From positions 1,495,089-1,559,088 of the forward strand of contig NZ_JAALDK010000001.1 of NCBI RefSeq assembly GCF_013366925.1: a stretch of DNA of 64,000 bases, read 5' to 3'. The position numbers and the translations under genes were made by a program. How positions within the stretch are numbered: the stretch's first letter is position 1; each line of letters starts with the position of its first letter. Shown piece by piece: positions 18,411-27,664 of this stretch. Source of the DNA: Paraburkholderia youngii. GTDB taxonomy: Bacteria > Pseudomonadota > Gammaproteobacteria > Burkholderiales > Burkholderiaceae. The notes beneath the pieces were generated by a model. It had not been told where the DNA came from. It did no database searches and worked only from the letters and a program-made list of their open reading frames with translations.

Positions 18411-19892
18411 ATGAAGAAGTATCAGCTCTGGATCAACGGGGAATTCAAAGACCCTGCGAACGGCGAGTGGATTGACACGGCTAATCCTTATACCGGCGAG
18501 ACTTGGGCGAGAATTCCACGCGGCACAGCCGAAGATTCTGCGCGCGCCGTAGAAGCTGCAAAGCGGGCAATGACCGTTGGTCCGTGGAGCAAAATGACCG
18601 CCACGGAGCGCGGCAAGATCATGCGTCGCATAGGCGACCTCGTCGCGCAAAACGCCAAGAATCTGGCGGAGATTGAAACCCGCGACAACGGTAAAGTTCT
18701 CTCGGAGATGCAGGGGCAGTTGAAGACCATCCCCGAGTACTGGTACTACTACGGCGGCTTGGCGGACAAGATTGAAGGCTCGGTCATGCCAGTCGAGAAG
18801 GCAAATGTCTTCGCATTCACCACTCATGAGCCCGTTGGCGTCGTAGCAGCATTGACTGCGTGGAATTCGCCCCTTCAATTCCTGGCGTTGAAGTGCGCTC
18901 CCGCGCTGGCAGCCGGATGTGCCGTGGTAGTCAAACCATCTGAATTCGCGTCCGTGAGCTCACTGGAGTTCGCTGCTCTCACCAAGGAGGCCGGCCTACC
19001 CGACGGTGTGTTGAACGTCGTCACTGGCTTCGGTAGCGAAGTCGGCGCTGCACTCGTCGAGCACAAGGATGTCGCCAAGATTAGCTTCACCGGGTCCGAC
19101 GTCACGGGCGCACGGATTTATGAAACTGCGGCGCGCGGGATGAAGCGAGTCGCCATGGAGTTGGGTGGCAAGTCACCGAACATCGTCTTTGAAGACGCAG
19201 ACTTCGACGCTGCAGCTATCGGCGTCGTCTCAGGCATCTTCGGTGCCGCAGGTCAGATGTGTATTGCCGGCTCAAGACTTCTCGTTCAGGAGTCGATTAA
19301 GGAGCGCTTCACTGAGCGACTAATCGAGCTTGCGCGGGATGTGAAGCTCGGGGACCCGATGCAGCCAACGACCAACGTAGGTCCGATCGCCACACCGCCA
19401 CAGTATGCGAAAGTACTAGACTATATCGAAATCGCTCGAGGAGACGGCGCACGTTGCGTTCTCGGCGGAAAGCCTGCGGTTGGCCCCGAACTGACCGGTG
19501 GCCAGTTCGTCGAGCCGACCATTTTCACCGACGTAACCAACGACATGCGTATTGCCCAAGAGGAAGTCTTTGGGCCAGTGCTCTCTATCATCGGCTTTGA
19601 AGACGAAGATCATGCAGTTCAATTGGGCAACAGCGTCATATACGGCCTCGTGGCTGGCGTATGGACGGAAAATATCGGCCGGGCGATGCGCATGACGAAG
19701 GCGCTCAAAGCAGGAACAGTCTGGGTCAACACGTACCGAGCATACAGCTTCATGATGCCGTTTGGCGGGATGAAGATGTCAGGCCTCGGCCGCGAGAATG
19801 GGATCGAGGCAGTTCATGAATTTCTCGAGACCAAAAGCGTATTCCTGTCCACCGCGGCAGGTCCGCCAGCGAATCCGTTTGTTCAGCGCTAG
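18411..19892 (+). CDS. NAD-dependent aldehyde dehydrogenase
   Basis: Full-length 493-aa ALDH with Glu250 (MELGGKSPN), Cys284 (AGQMCIAGS) and the cofactor motif KPSE at about 175-178. GGAGG with 6 nt spacing gives a firm start. It resembles betaine/salicylaldehyde-type dehydrogenases in the MCIAGSRL segment, but the substrate cannot be read from sequence. It is the second of a tandem ALDH pair and ends before a good intrinsic terminator at 19983, so it is not cotranscribed with the HIBADH genes downstream. Confidence 0.93.
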   Translation: MKKYQLWINGEFKDPANGEWIDTANPYTGETWARIPRGTAEDSARAVEAAKRAMTVGPWSKMTATERGKIMRRIGDLVAQNAKNLAEIETRDNGKVLSEMQGQLKTIPEYWYYYGGLADKIEGSVMPVEKANVFAFTTHEPVGVVAALTAWNSPLQFLALKCAPALAAGCAVVVKPSEFASVSSLEFAALTKEAGLPDGVLNVVTGFGSEVGAALVEHKDVAKISFTGSDVTGARIYETAARGMKRVAMELGGKSPNIVFEDADFDAAAIGVVSGIFGAAGQMCIAGSRLLVQESIKERFTERLIELARDVKLGDPMQPTTNVGPIATPPQYAKVLDYIEIARGDGARCVLGGKPAVGPELTGGQFVEPTIFTDVTNDMRIAQEEVFGPVLSIIGFEDEDHAVQLGNSVIYGLVAGVWTENIGRAMRMTKALKAGTVWVNTYRAYSFMMPFGGMKMSGLGRENGIEAVHEFLETKSVFLSTAAGPPANPFVQR

Positions 19893-19982
19893 AAAAGCAT
19901 GACGCCCACAAGGCCCTCCAAGCGCTCGAAGGCGCGCCATGCTCCTGGAACTTAAGGTAACTACGTGAGGGTATCCACGCTT

Positions 19983-20008
19983 GGGGCTGCGTCAGCGGCC
20001 TTTTTTTT
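19983..20008 (+). terminator. Intrinsic terminator after the ALDH pair
   Basis: GC-rich hairpin (GGCTG-CGT-CAGC, continuing into GGCC) followed directly by eight T residues, 90 nt beyond the ALDH stop codon. Confidence 0.8.
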
Positions 20009-20092
20009 GCCCAGGTCTCCTCAGTCCACTCAGCAACGCTTCAACGAGGATGCTGAGGTGATGGCGAAGGTCACTTTGCCTTTCCCTAACCC

Positions 20093-20159
20093 GGTAAGCC
20101 GCGCTTACCTTACGGCAGAGAAAAAACCACTCGACCATGATCGCCGCAGGGCGCACGAT
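20093..20159 (+). promoter_or_regulatory. LysR-type operator (perfect dyad) plus promoter for the HIBADH pair
   Basis: Perfect palindrome GGTAAGC-CGC-GCTTACC at 20093-20109, then an AGAAAAAACC stretch. TCGACC (20131-20136) begins 30 bp from the dyad centre, and CACGAT (20154-20159) follows after 17 bp. The HIBADH start codon is 75 nt further. This is the best-conserved dyad of the six. Confidence 0.7.
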
Positions 20160-20233
20160 ATTGGAATGCCGCATTTGAGCGGCGGTCCGCCGAGGACAGC
20201 ATCGGCAGTAACGCAAAAATCAGGAGGAGATAC

Positions 20234-21151
20234 ATGCGCATCGGGTATATCGGGTTGGGCGCCATGGGTGGCGCGCTCGCCCGTCATCTGATCGGCAAAT
20301 TTCCGCTAAGCGTGTTCGACCTGAATCAGACGGCTGTAGATTCCTTTGTCGAACTCGGTGCAGCTGCGGCGGCAACGCCAGCAGAACTCGCACGCAACAG
20401 CGACGTGGTATTACTTTGTTTGCCCAGAAGCTCGGATGTCAAAGCTGTCCTCTTCGGGCCGAACGGTCTTGCTGAGGGCCTTTCCGCTGGCAAAATTGTC
20501 GTTGATCAGACCAGCGGCGTCCCCGCCGACACGAGAGAGTTTGCCCGTCAACTTGAAGAAATCGGTGTGCCGCTGTTCGACGCCCCTGTCTCGGGAGCAA
20601 TGGCCACAGCCATCGCCGGAACCATCTCCATCATTGCTTCTGGTCCGCACGCCGCATTCCTGAAGGTCCTGCCTGTTTTGCAGTCCATTAGTCCAAACGT
20701 CTTCCATTGTGGAGAGCGCGTAGGCAACGGTCAGACAATGAAGACCGTCAACAACATGATGAATGTCAGTTGCCGACTCGCCACTCTCGAAGTCGTGGCG
20801 ATGGGACGCAAGTTTGGCCTTCCCCTTCAAACAATGACAGCAGCGATCAACGCCACGACCGCAAAAAATTACACGTCTCAAGGCATGCTGCCCGCCATCG
20901 CCGAGGGGCGTCAATCGACGAAATTCTGGTTGGCTCTACAGGTGAAAGACATCCATCAGGCAATCACGCTCGCGGCCGAACAGAAAGTTCCGATGCCGAT
21001 TGGGGGCGCAGCCCGATCCATCTTGCAGATTGGACTGAATGCACTGGGTAAAGACGCTCAGCTTGAGCAGATGATTGGCGTCATTGAGTCGATGGCCGAT
21101 ACCAAGTTTGTCGACGCGCCGACGAACGCAGAGACTGGAGACGCAAAGTGA
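20234..21151 (+). CDS. NAD(P)-dependent beta-hydroxyacid dehydrogenase (HIBADH family), possible L-threonate dehydrogenase
   Basis: A 305-aa member of the 3-hydroxyisobutyrate/tartronate-semialdehyde dehydrogenase family. It has GYIGLGAMG at the N-terminus, substrate loop DAPVSG (117-121), and catalytic Lys170 followed by the Asn pair (KTVNN). AGGAGGAG precedes the ATG. L-threonate 2-dehydrogenase (LtnD) is from this family and feeds the OtnI-OtnK-OtnC pathway, whose three genes lie just downstream at 22493-25245. This enzyme is therefore the best candidate for that first step, an inference from context. It overlaps the next gene by 4 nt. Confidence 0.9.
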   Translation: MRIGYIGLGAMGGALARHLIGKFPLSVFDLNQTAVDSFVELGAAAAATPAELARNSDVVLLCLPRSSDVKAVLFGPNGLAEGLSAGKIVVDQTSGVPADTREFARQLEEIGVPLFDAPVSGAMATAIAGTISIIASGPHAAFLKVLPVLQSISPNVFHCGERVGNGQTMKTVNNMMNVSCRLATLEVVAMGRKFGLPLQTMTAAINATTAKNYTSQGMLPAIAEGRQSTKFWLALQVKDIHQAITLAAEQKVPMPIGGAARSILQIGLNALGKDAQLEQMIGVIESMADTKFVDAPTNAETGDAK

Positions 21152-22029
21152 CCACGATAGGACTGGCAGGAAGCGGCAACATCGCTGCGTTTGTGGTTCG
21201 CCAGTTGGCGAGCAAGTATAAAGTTCGTGTCCTCGACGTAGATGGCGGGCCTCTTCGTTGCGAAAGTGCAGAGAAGGCAGACAGCGCTACAGCCTTGACC
21301 AAAGGCGTGGAAATCGTCGTCCTGTGCACTGATTCAGACGCGGCACGCGACTCACTGCTTCGACGCTCGGATTGGATCAATTCAGCCTCCGCAGTAAGCC
21401 CAATCCTCGTAGACATGAGCCAAGGAGACCCCGACGAAACCAGCTTGTTCGCTAAAGATTTTAGCGAACGCGGGATCACGTATGTCGACGCCCCCCTTCA
21501 CACCGAGAATACCGAAGCAATCGAGGAAGGATCGGCCATCTTCTTCGGAGGCCCGGTGACCGTGCTCGACTCAGTGCGCGATGTTCTGACGGCTGTCTGC
21601 CCGAAAGTCATCCACTGCGGCGAGGTCGGCACTGGTCACGCCATGCGGCTGATCGTCGCCGCAATTGCTGCATGTAATCGCCTCATCACCTACGAATGTG
21701 CGGCGATGGGTGCAAGAAACGGGCTTGCGATGGGCGACATGGCGACTGTCCTAAACAAGAGTTCCGGCTATAACAGCGCGTCTGCACGCGTACTTCCGGC
21801 GTTGGCCGCTAATAAACGAACCGCGGATGTAACGCTCGGCGCTTGTGCGAACGACCTGAGAAAAGCGTCAGCCGTTGGAATGCGATACGGGGCACCAATG
21901 CTCATTGCTACGATGGCTCGCTCAACGCTCGATGCAGCTTCGAATCGACTTGGTGAATCGAGAACCATCGATGCGTTAGCCGAGATTTGGGAAGCCGATT
22001 CGGGACTTCCTGCCCCGGGCGCAGCCTGA
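21148..22029 (+). CDS. HIBADH-family protein lacking the catalytic lysine
   Basis: A 293-aa protein beginning at GTG, overlapping the previous stop (GTGA), so translation is probably coupled. The Rossmann start is GLAGSGNIA rather than GxGxMG. The substrate loop reads DAPLHTE instead of DAPVSGG, and the catalytic lysine is replaced by Arg167 with Leu-Ile-Val-Ala where KxxNN is expected. It still has the two-domain length of the family. It may be a partner or regulator of the active enzyme encoded just upstream, or catalyse something different. Both points are inference. Confidence 0.85.
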   Translation: MTTIGLAGSGNIAAFVVRQLASKYKVRVLDVDGGPLRCESAEKADSATALTKGVEIVVLCTDSDAARDSLLRRSDWINSASAVSPILVDMSQGDPDETSLFAKDFSERGITYVDAPLHTENTEAIEEGSAIFFGGPVTVLDSVRDVLTAVCPKVIHCGEVGTGHAMRLIVAAIAACNRLITYECAAMGARNGLAMGDMATVLNKSSGYNSASARVLPALAANKRTADVTLGACANDLRKASAVGMRYGAPMLIATMARSTLDAASNRLGESRTIDALAEIWEADSGLPAPGAA

Positions 22030-22492
22030 CCGAATAGTCGCGGTCGCCTGATATGACAGTGGCGCGACTGCGCGTGGGGCTGAGTACTCGCGCGGTCATG
22101 CGAAGCGGGACGTCGGCTTGCCAATGAAACGAGAACTCTGTTGCCCCACCGTGCGCCGCTGGGCACTGCGGACGGCGATTCCCGGTTGGACTAGCGGTAC
22201 ATCAATTTAGAGTTATCGCCGGCCGGCTATGTGGTACTGGATATGAACCAGCGCACTCGCGTCACTTCAAGCATCGCGTGCCGCAGAGCCTTCACACAGT
22301 CTGTCTGCAAGTGGCCGTCAACTTACTGTGAAGAACGGGGTTCAAGCTCCGGTCGCCGGGTCAGCCTCAACGCATCAACATGGTCTCGGTAACGGACGTC
22401 AGTAAGCCACGATTGCCTCCTGCGCGAGCCAAGTTGGCGATGGCGCTCGCGTGAGCACGATATTGCATTCGAAAATTGAAGGGAGTTAGGTA
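22030..22492. other. Intergenic region before the otn genes
   Basis: No gene recognised. A weak AGTCGCG / CGCGACT repeat (22036-22069) may end the HIBADH transcript. No copy of the shared GGTNAGC dyad was found here. Confidence 0.5.
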
Positions 22493-23770
22493 ATGGCGAA
22501 CGCACTGCTTGGCTGCATTGCCGACGATTTCACCGGGGCGACCGATCTCGCCAATATGCTTGTGCGAGGCGGAATGCGCACAGTACAGACCATCGGTGTG
22601 CCCGCCGCCGGGACGCATATTGAAGCCGACGCCATTGTCGTCGCGCTCAAGTCGCGCACGATCTCGGCCGAAGAGGCCGTCCGCCAATCGCTTGAGGCAC
22701 TAGACTGGCTCCGAACGCAAGGCTGCCGCCAATACTATTTCAAGTATTGCTCCACTTTCGATTCTACTGACAAGGGTAATATCGGTCCTGTCGCGGATGC
22801 CCTGCTGGACGCACTTGGCGAGAACTTCACGATCGCCTGTCCCGCATTCCCTGAAAATGGCCGAACGATTTACCGCGGCAACCTGTTCGTCGGTGAGGTA
22901 CTGTTGAGTGAGTCTGGGATGGAAAATCATCCGCTCACGCCAATGACCGACCCCAACCTCGTGCGCGTCTTGCAACGCCAAACCAAGTCGAAAGTTGGGC
23001 TGATACGCTACGACATAATCGCGAAAGGTGTGGACGCGATCCGCGCGTGCATCGACGAGTTGAAAGAAGACGGCGTTCGGCTTGCCATCGCCGATGCCGT
23101 GTGCGACGCGGACCTATATACGCTCGGCAAAGCGTGCCGAGATCTCGCCCTGGTCACCGGAGGCTCAGGAATTGCGCTCGGTCTGCCTCAAAATTTCCAC
23201 TCAGCCGACTTGCTCGTCTACTCCGGAGAAGCCGGCGACCTGCCGAAAATCGACGGCGAGGCCGTTGTTCTGGCCGGCAGTGCATCCAAGGCTACCAATG
23301 CACAGGTCGCAGCGTGGCGCACCTCGAAGCCGAGCTTCCACATCGATCCGATGGCGATTTCGCGCGGCGACGACGTGGTTAATAGTGCCGTGGAGTTTGC
23401 GCGGAGCTATTTAAACAAGCGCGAGCCAGTGCTGATTTACGCTACTTCATCGCCAGAAGATGTGAGGGCCGTACAGAAGAAACTGGGCGTCGAAAAGGCT
23501 GGGCACCTCGTCGAAGAGGCGCTCGCGACAATCGCACGACGGTTACGCGATATCGGCGTGCGCAAGTTCGTTGTTGCCGGAGGCGAAACCTCCGGCGCAG
23601 TGGTGCAAGCACTCAACGTGCGCACGCTACGTATCGGGCCCCAGATCGACCCCGGCGTACCCGCGACGCAATCCGTCGGCGCGAATGATAAGGCACCCCT
23701 CGCGCTCGCACTCAAGTCTGGCAATTTTGGCACAACCGATTTTTTCACGAAGGCGCTGAAGGCACTGTAA
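22493..23770 (+). CDS. otnK: 3-oxo-tetronate 4-kinase (DUF1537/YgbK family)
   Basis: Four-carbon acid-sugar kinase of 425 aa, usual length. The N-terminal substrate-binding domain starts with GCIADDFTGATDLANML, the family hallmark; the C-terminal ATP-binding domain carries VAGGETSGAVVQAL. It phosphorylates 3-oxo-tetronate with ATP in L-threonate/D-erythronate breakdown (known for OtnK). It overlaps otnC by one base (TAATG), and otnI follows, so the gene set identifies it well. The start is supported by a GAG...AGG sequence just upstream. Confidence 0.92.
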   Translation: MANALLGCIADDFTGATDLANMLVRGGMRTVQTIGVPAAGTHIEADAIVVALKSRTISAEEAVRQSLEALDWLRTQGCRQYYFKYCSTFDSTDKGNIGPVADALLDALGENFTIACPAFPENGRTIYRGNLFVGEVLLSESGMENHPLTPMTDPNLVRVLQRQTKSKVGLIRYDIIAKGVDAIRACIDELKEDGVRLAIADAVCDADLYTLGKACRDLALVTGGSGIALGLPQNFHSADLLVYSGEAGDLPKIDGEAVVLAGSASKATNAQVAAWRTSKPSFHIDPMAISRGDDVVNSAVEFARSYLNKREPVLIYATSSPEDVRAVQKKLGVEKAGHLVEEALATIARRLRDIGVRKFVVAGGETSGAVVQALNVRTLRIGPQIDPGVPATQSVGANDKAPLALALKSGNFGTTDFFTKALKAL

Positions 23771-24420
23771 TGGCGACAATCTCAGCTAGTGAGAGCAGCA
23801 TACGTGAAGAAATCTGCATCATCGGTCAAAGCCTATACGAGCGCCGATACACGGTAGGGAGTGCGGGTAACATAAGCGCGCGTCTCCACGATGGTTGGCT
23901 CATCACGCCGACCGACGCATGCCTCGGACGCCTCGATCCCAACGACATCGCAAAGGTCGACCTACAAGGCAATCATATTTCGGGCGGACGACCGTCAAAG
24001 ACGTTGGCTCTGCATCGCAGGATCTACGAGAACAACAAGGAAGCAAACGGGGTGGTGCATACGCATTCGACACATCTTGTCGCGCTGACGCTCGCGGGTG
24101 TATGGAGGAACGACGACATTCTTCCGCCGATCACGCCGTACTACGTAATGAAGGTCGGCCACGTGCCACTGGTCCGCTACCGTCGTCCCGGCGACCCCGC
24201 CGTTGCCGAGGAAGTCGCTACACTCGCTTCGAAAGTGCGCGGGGTATTGCTTGAGCGACTCGGGCCGGTGGTTTGGGAAAAGTCCGTGTCACAGGCGAGC
24301 TACGCGCTGGAGGAATTGGAAGAAACGGCAGAACTTTATCTTTCGACATGGCCGCGTCCTGAACCGCTACCGGAATCCGCCATCGACGAATTGCGGAAGA
24401 CGTTCGGCGCGCGCTGGTAA
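23770..24420 (+). CDS. otnC: 3-oxo-tetronate 4-phosphate decarboxylase (class II aldolase family)
   Basis: A 216-aa class II aldolase/adducin-family enzyme. It has GNISARL near residue 37, GGRPSKTLALHR, and the metal-binding VVHTHSTH. In the tetronate pathway OtnC decarboxylates 3-oxo-tetronate 4-phosphate to dihydroxyacetone phosphate. Its ATG overlaps the otnK stop codon, and otnI starts 36 bp downstream, so the three are one transcription unit. Fuculose-phosphate aldolase is the alternative reading, but the neighbours favour OtnC. Confidence 0.9.
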   Translation: MATISASESSIREEICIIGQSLYERRYTVGSAGNISARLHDGWLITPTDACLGRLDPNDIAKVDLQGNHISGGRPSKTLALHRRIYENNKEANGVVHTHSTHLVALTLAGVWRNDDILPPITPYYVMKVGHVPLVRYRRPGDPAVAEEVATLASKVRGVLLERLGPVVWEKSVSQASYALEELEETAELYLSTWPRPEPLPESAIDELRKTFGARW

Positions 24421-24456
24421 GCACCGTACCAACATTTCAAACATGAGACGAGGCAT

Positions 24457-25245
24457 ATGCCAAAATTCGCTGCCAACCTGACGATGATGTACAACGAGTA
24501 CACATTCCTGGACCGGTTCGCGGCCGCCGCCAAAGACGGCTTCAAGGCGGTCGAATTTCTGTTCCCGTATGAGTTCCCTGCCGCAGAGATCAAAGCGCGC
24601 CTGACAGACAATGGACTGACGCAGGCGCTCTTCAATGCTCCACCTGGAAATTGGGAGGTCGGCGAACGCGGCATCGCGTCATTGCCGGGCCGCGAGGAAG
24701 AGTTCAAGCGAAGTATTCAGAAAGCGCTCCAATATGCGGCCGTTCTAGGCAATACGAAGCTTCATGTAATGGCCGGTCTCATTGCCGCCGGCGAGCCACG
24801 CGACAGGCCCCGCGCGGTGTACCTAAAGAACCTCGAGTACGCGGCGAAAGAGGCGCTGTCACACGGCGTCACAATCGTCATCGAACCGATCAACACGCGC
24901 GACATTCCGGGATTTTTCCTGAATCGCCAAGACGATGCTCAAGCCGTATGTGGCGAGATCGGCGCACCGAACCTACAGGTGCAGTTCGACGTCTACCACT
25001 GCCAGATTGTCGAAGGCGATGTCTCTGTGAAACTCAAGCGAGACATGGTGCGTCCGAATGCAGGCATCGGCCATATTCAGATTGCGGGCGTCCCGGAACG
25101 ACACGAACCAGATCTCGGCGAGCTGAACTATCCACATCTGTTCGAACTGGTTGACGCACTCGGTTACGACGGGTGGATCGGCTGCGAGTATCGGCCGAAA
25201 GCTGGCACGTCCCAAGGCCTCGGCTGGCTAAATCCGTATCTTTGA
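24457..25245 (+). CDS. otnI: 2-oxo-tetronate isomerase (hydroxypyruvate isomerase family)
   Basis: A TIM-barrel isomerase of 262 aa in the Hyi/OtnI family: [11 protein letters not shown] at the start, the metal/catalytic Glu region [13 protein letters not shown] at about 141-153, and [11 protein letters not shown] near the end (second catalytic Glu). It interconverts 2-oxo- and 3-oxo-tetronate, feeding OtnK. GAGG lies close before the ATG. With otnK and otnC it completes the downstream part of threonate/erythronate catabolism. Confidence 0.9.
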   Translation: MPKFAANLTMMYNEYTFLDRFAAAAKDGFKAVEFLFPYEFPAAEIKARLTDNGLTQALFNAPPGNWEVGERGIASLPGREEEFKRSIQKALQYAAVLGNTKLHVMAGLIAAGEPRDRPRAVYLKNLEYAAKEALSHGVTIVIEPINTRDIPGFFLNRQDDAQAVCGEIGAPNLQVQFDVYHCQIVEGDVSVKLKRDMVRPNAGIGHIQIAGVPERHEPDLGELNYPHLFELVDALGYDGWIGCEYRPKAGTSQGLGWLNPYL

Positions 25246-25489
25246 GAAGATCGGCCATAGCTGCCGCAATCTTTAAGCGGCTTGTGCAAAATACCATCGC
25301 AGCATTTCAAGGAGTGGCGAATAGTCAATTTGAGAGTTTCGAAACCGATTGACCCCAATTCAGAATCGAAGTAAAAACATTGAGCCACGCAACACGATTT
25401 CCTAGTTGGTCGCTTTCACGTGGAATGCAAATTCTCTTATGGAGAGATCCAGTTCAATGCCGTCCAAACGAAAGTATGGAGAACGGAAT

Positions 25490-25837
25490 ATGAAATCATT
25501 CAGCCTTTTGAAAGCGTTGACTTCGATCATAGCGCTGACAATCGCATCCAGCGTATGCGCCCAGAGCAGCAATCCGGCAACGGAAACAACAGCGACTGCG
25601 CCCAGCGACAAGGGAAGCAACCAGACGAACAGGGCATTGGCTCGCAAGGTGCGCGGCGCGCTCGCGAGGACGCAAGGTCTGAACGTGTCGAGTATTTCTG
25701 TACGGGCGCGCGGGGGTGCAGTGGTGCTGACCGGGTCAGTTCCTACCCGAAGTCAGATTGACGTTGCAGGTGACGCCGCCAAGAGCGTACCGGGTGTAAC
25801 TTCCGTATCGAACAAACTGAGCGTGGTGCAACAGTAG
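25490..25837 (+). CDS. BON domain-containing periplasmic protein
   Basis: A 115-aa protein with a signal peptide (MKSFSLLKALTSIIAL...CAQ) and one BON domain, seen as ALARKVRGALAR, ISVRARGGAVVLTGSVPTRSQ and VPGVTSVSNKL. BON proteins bind phospholipids or stabilise the envelope under stress. ATG 25490 has GGAGA 7 nt upstream; the longer reading from 25406 adds an unrelated extension. It stands alone and is not obviously linked to the catabolic genes. Confidence 0.85.
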   Translation: MKSFSLLKALTSIIALTIASSVCAQSSNPATETTATAPSDKGSNQTNRALARKVRGALARTQGLNVSSISVRARGGAVVLTGSVPTRSQIDVAGDAAKSVPGVTSVSNKLSVVQQ

Positions 25838-26030
25838 TCCGTCAGCGTTAGCGTTCGGCATGCATTGGCGTTCGACGATCTATCGCTGCGTTGGAGATCG
25901 AAGTGTTCCGGAAGGCTTTGACCTCCTATCACTGTCGCCGCTGCATGCCAACATAATGCTTTCATAGCAGGGAGATGCCGGAAGGTGCGTCGGCGCTATG
26001 GTTTCCGACTCTGCCTAGCAATTGGAATCC

Positions 26031-27107
26031 TTATACGAGATGTTTGGTGAAGAATGACTGAATCTTATCGAACGGGATAAAATTCAGCCGGTCATACAAG
26101 TCTACATGTCCCGCCCCCGGGACGATATAGAGTTCCTTCGGCTCTTTTGCCTCCTTAAATGCGGCCTCGCTGAAGTATCTCGAGTTAGCTATTTCACCGG
26201 CAATGAGCAGAATTGGACGCGGAGAAATCCACGAAAGATTCTGGAAGGGATAGAACTGCATCAGCGCGCCGTCGCTGGTGAGGGACATAGCTGTCGTCGA
26301 TCGCGGATGGAAGCCTCGGGGCGTGCGATAGTAGTCATAGAATTCGCGCGCAACCGCAGGTGAATCAGTGCTGATGACCTCAGGCGTGCCGATGACGAAA
26401 ATCTTCTCACCTTTCTCCGCCTCGATCCAGCGCTGAAGGGCGATGGTTTCAATCGCTTTCCTGCGATCTGCCTCGGACATCGTATCGCCGAGTCCTTGCC
26501 GTCGGTCGCGGCCCATATCGTACATGCTGATGGTCACGACGGCCTTTATGCGAGGATCGATCTGCGCCGCGCTGAGTCCAAACCCCCCACTCCCGCAGAT
26601 GCCAATGACACCAATGCGATTCCGGTCCACCGCAGGGTGAACGCCTAAAAAATCTACAGCGGCACTGAAGTCTTCAACGAAGGCTTCTGGAGAGGCAATG
26701 GAACGCGGCTGGCCACCACTCTCGCCATTGTAGGATGCATCAAAGGCTACGGTAATGAAACCCCGTTCGGCCATATGCTGTGCATAGAGACCTGACGTCT
26801 GCTCCTTCACGCCCCCAAACGGATGGCCAACGATGATCGCTGGGGATTGCCGCGAACGATCGAGGTTCTTGGGTACATACATGTCCGCGACCAGGTTGAT
26901 GCCGAGTCGGTTATAGAATCGCACCTTGGCCTGATCGACGCGGTCGCTTCGGGGAAACGTCTTATCCCACGCCAAAGTGCCTTGGGCGAAACTTATGCGG
27001 TTCGACAGGGACAACACGCCAGCGGCCGCTGCGTTGACGCCAGTTAGTTTCAGCAGGTTCCGTCGCCCAATGTCCACGCTCACTTGGCGCTTAATATCGT
27101 CGTCCAT
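26031..27107 (-). CDS. Alpha/beta hydrolase with Tat-type signal
   Basis: A 358-aa hydrolase. The N-terminus has a twin-arginine-like motif GRRNLLKL followed by a hydrophobic Ala-rich stretch, so it is probably exported folded. The hydrolase domain has the oxyanion-region HPFGG and a nucleophile elbow in GICGSGGF, where either the Cys or the Ser could be the nucleophile, and a late His in GAGHVD. It resembles the YcjY/dienelactone-hydrolase-like group. Neighbours give no clear operon partner. It could hydrolyse an ester or lactone in the periplasm (inference). Confidence 0.85.
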   Translation of the reverse strand: MDDDIKRQVSVDIGRRNLLKLTGVNAAAAGVLSLSNRISFAQGTLAWDKTFPRSDRVDQAKVRFYNRLGINLVADMYVPKNLDRSRQSPAIIVGHPFGGVKEQTSGLYAQHMAERGFITVAFDASYNGESGGQPRSIASPEAFVEDFSAAVDFLGVHPAVDRNRIGVIGICGSGGFGLSAAQIDPRIKAVVTISMYDMGRDRRQGLGDTMSEADRRKAIETIALQRWIEAEKGEKIFVIGTPEVISTDSPAVAREFYDYYRTPRGFHPRSTTAMSLTSDGALMQFYPFQNLSWISPRPILLIAGEIANSRYFSEAAFKEAKEPKELYIVPGAGHVDLYDRLNFIPFDKIQSFFTKHLV

Positions 27108-27664
27108 TATTAGACCTCCGGAATAGATAGGTCCGGCCAGGCGCCACCGAGAGTAAACGGTCTGGACCGCTCACTTATGAAGAAGCGTTTTGTAATGACG
27201 CGGACATGCTAACCGGCTATTAGGCCCGAGCATCCTGCTTTGTCGTCCGCAGTTTGCCCACCTCAGAATATGAGAAATGTTTGTGTCTTTGTCGAACCTC
27301 AGGAGGCTCCCAGCGAATTTTGCATAGTAGGCAGCATTCTCGTAAACATCAAGAATTGCGCCTCTATCCGATTCAGCGTGGGCGCGACCATCGCACGACT
27401 CTGCGTTGGCGATTGTCGCCAGATAGGGAGGTGCTTTTGCATCGTCTGCCGCCTCTGTGCTCGCCAGCGCCACGGGAGATTTTCGACCGCTACCCGCTGT
27501 GGTTTGAAAACCGCCGTAACCCCATGGACCGTCTTGCTTTGAGCCCGGGGAACTCCTGAATTCCGCGCTGGCCAGTGCCGACCTCGCTTCTTACGAGAGG
27601 TAGGAACCACGGGGAGCCCGAGTACGATTAGCCGACTGCGGGACTTGGAGCTGACGCCGGCTTT
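27108..27664. other. Intergenic region between the hydrolase and ALDH genes
   Basis: About 560 bases. Several short open frames exist on both strands, but none has recognisable motifs, a good ribosome-binding site or a signal peptide. No repeat was noticed. Confidence 0.5.

Noticed and set aside
27171..27559. Overlapping short frames on both strands
   Set aside because: No motif, signal peptide or ribosome-binding site; no reason to prefer one frame.
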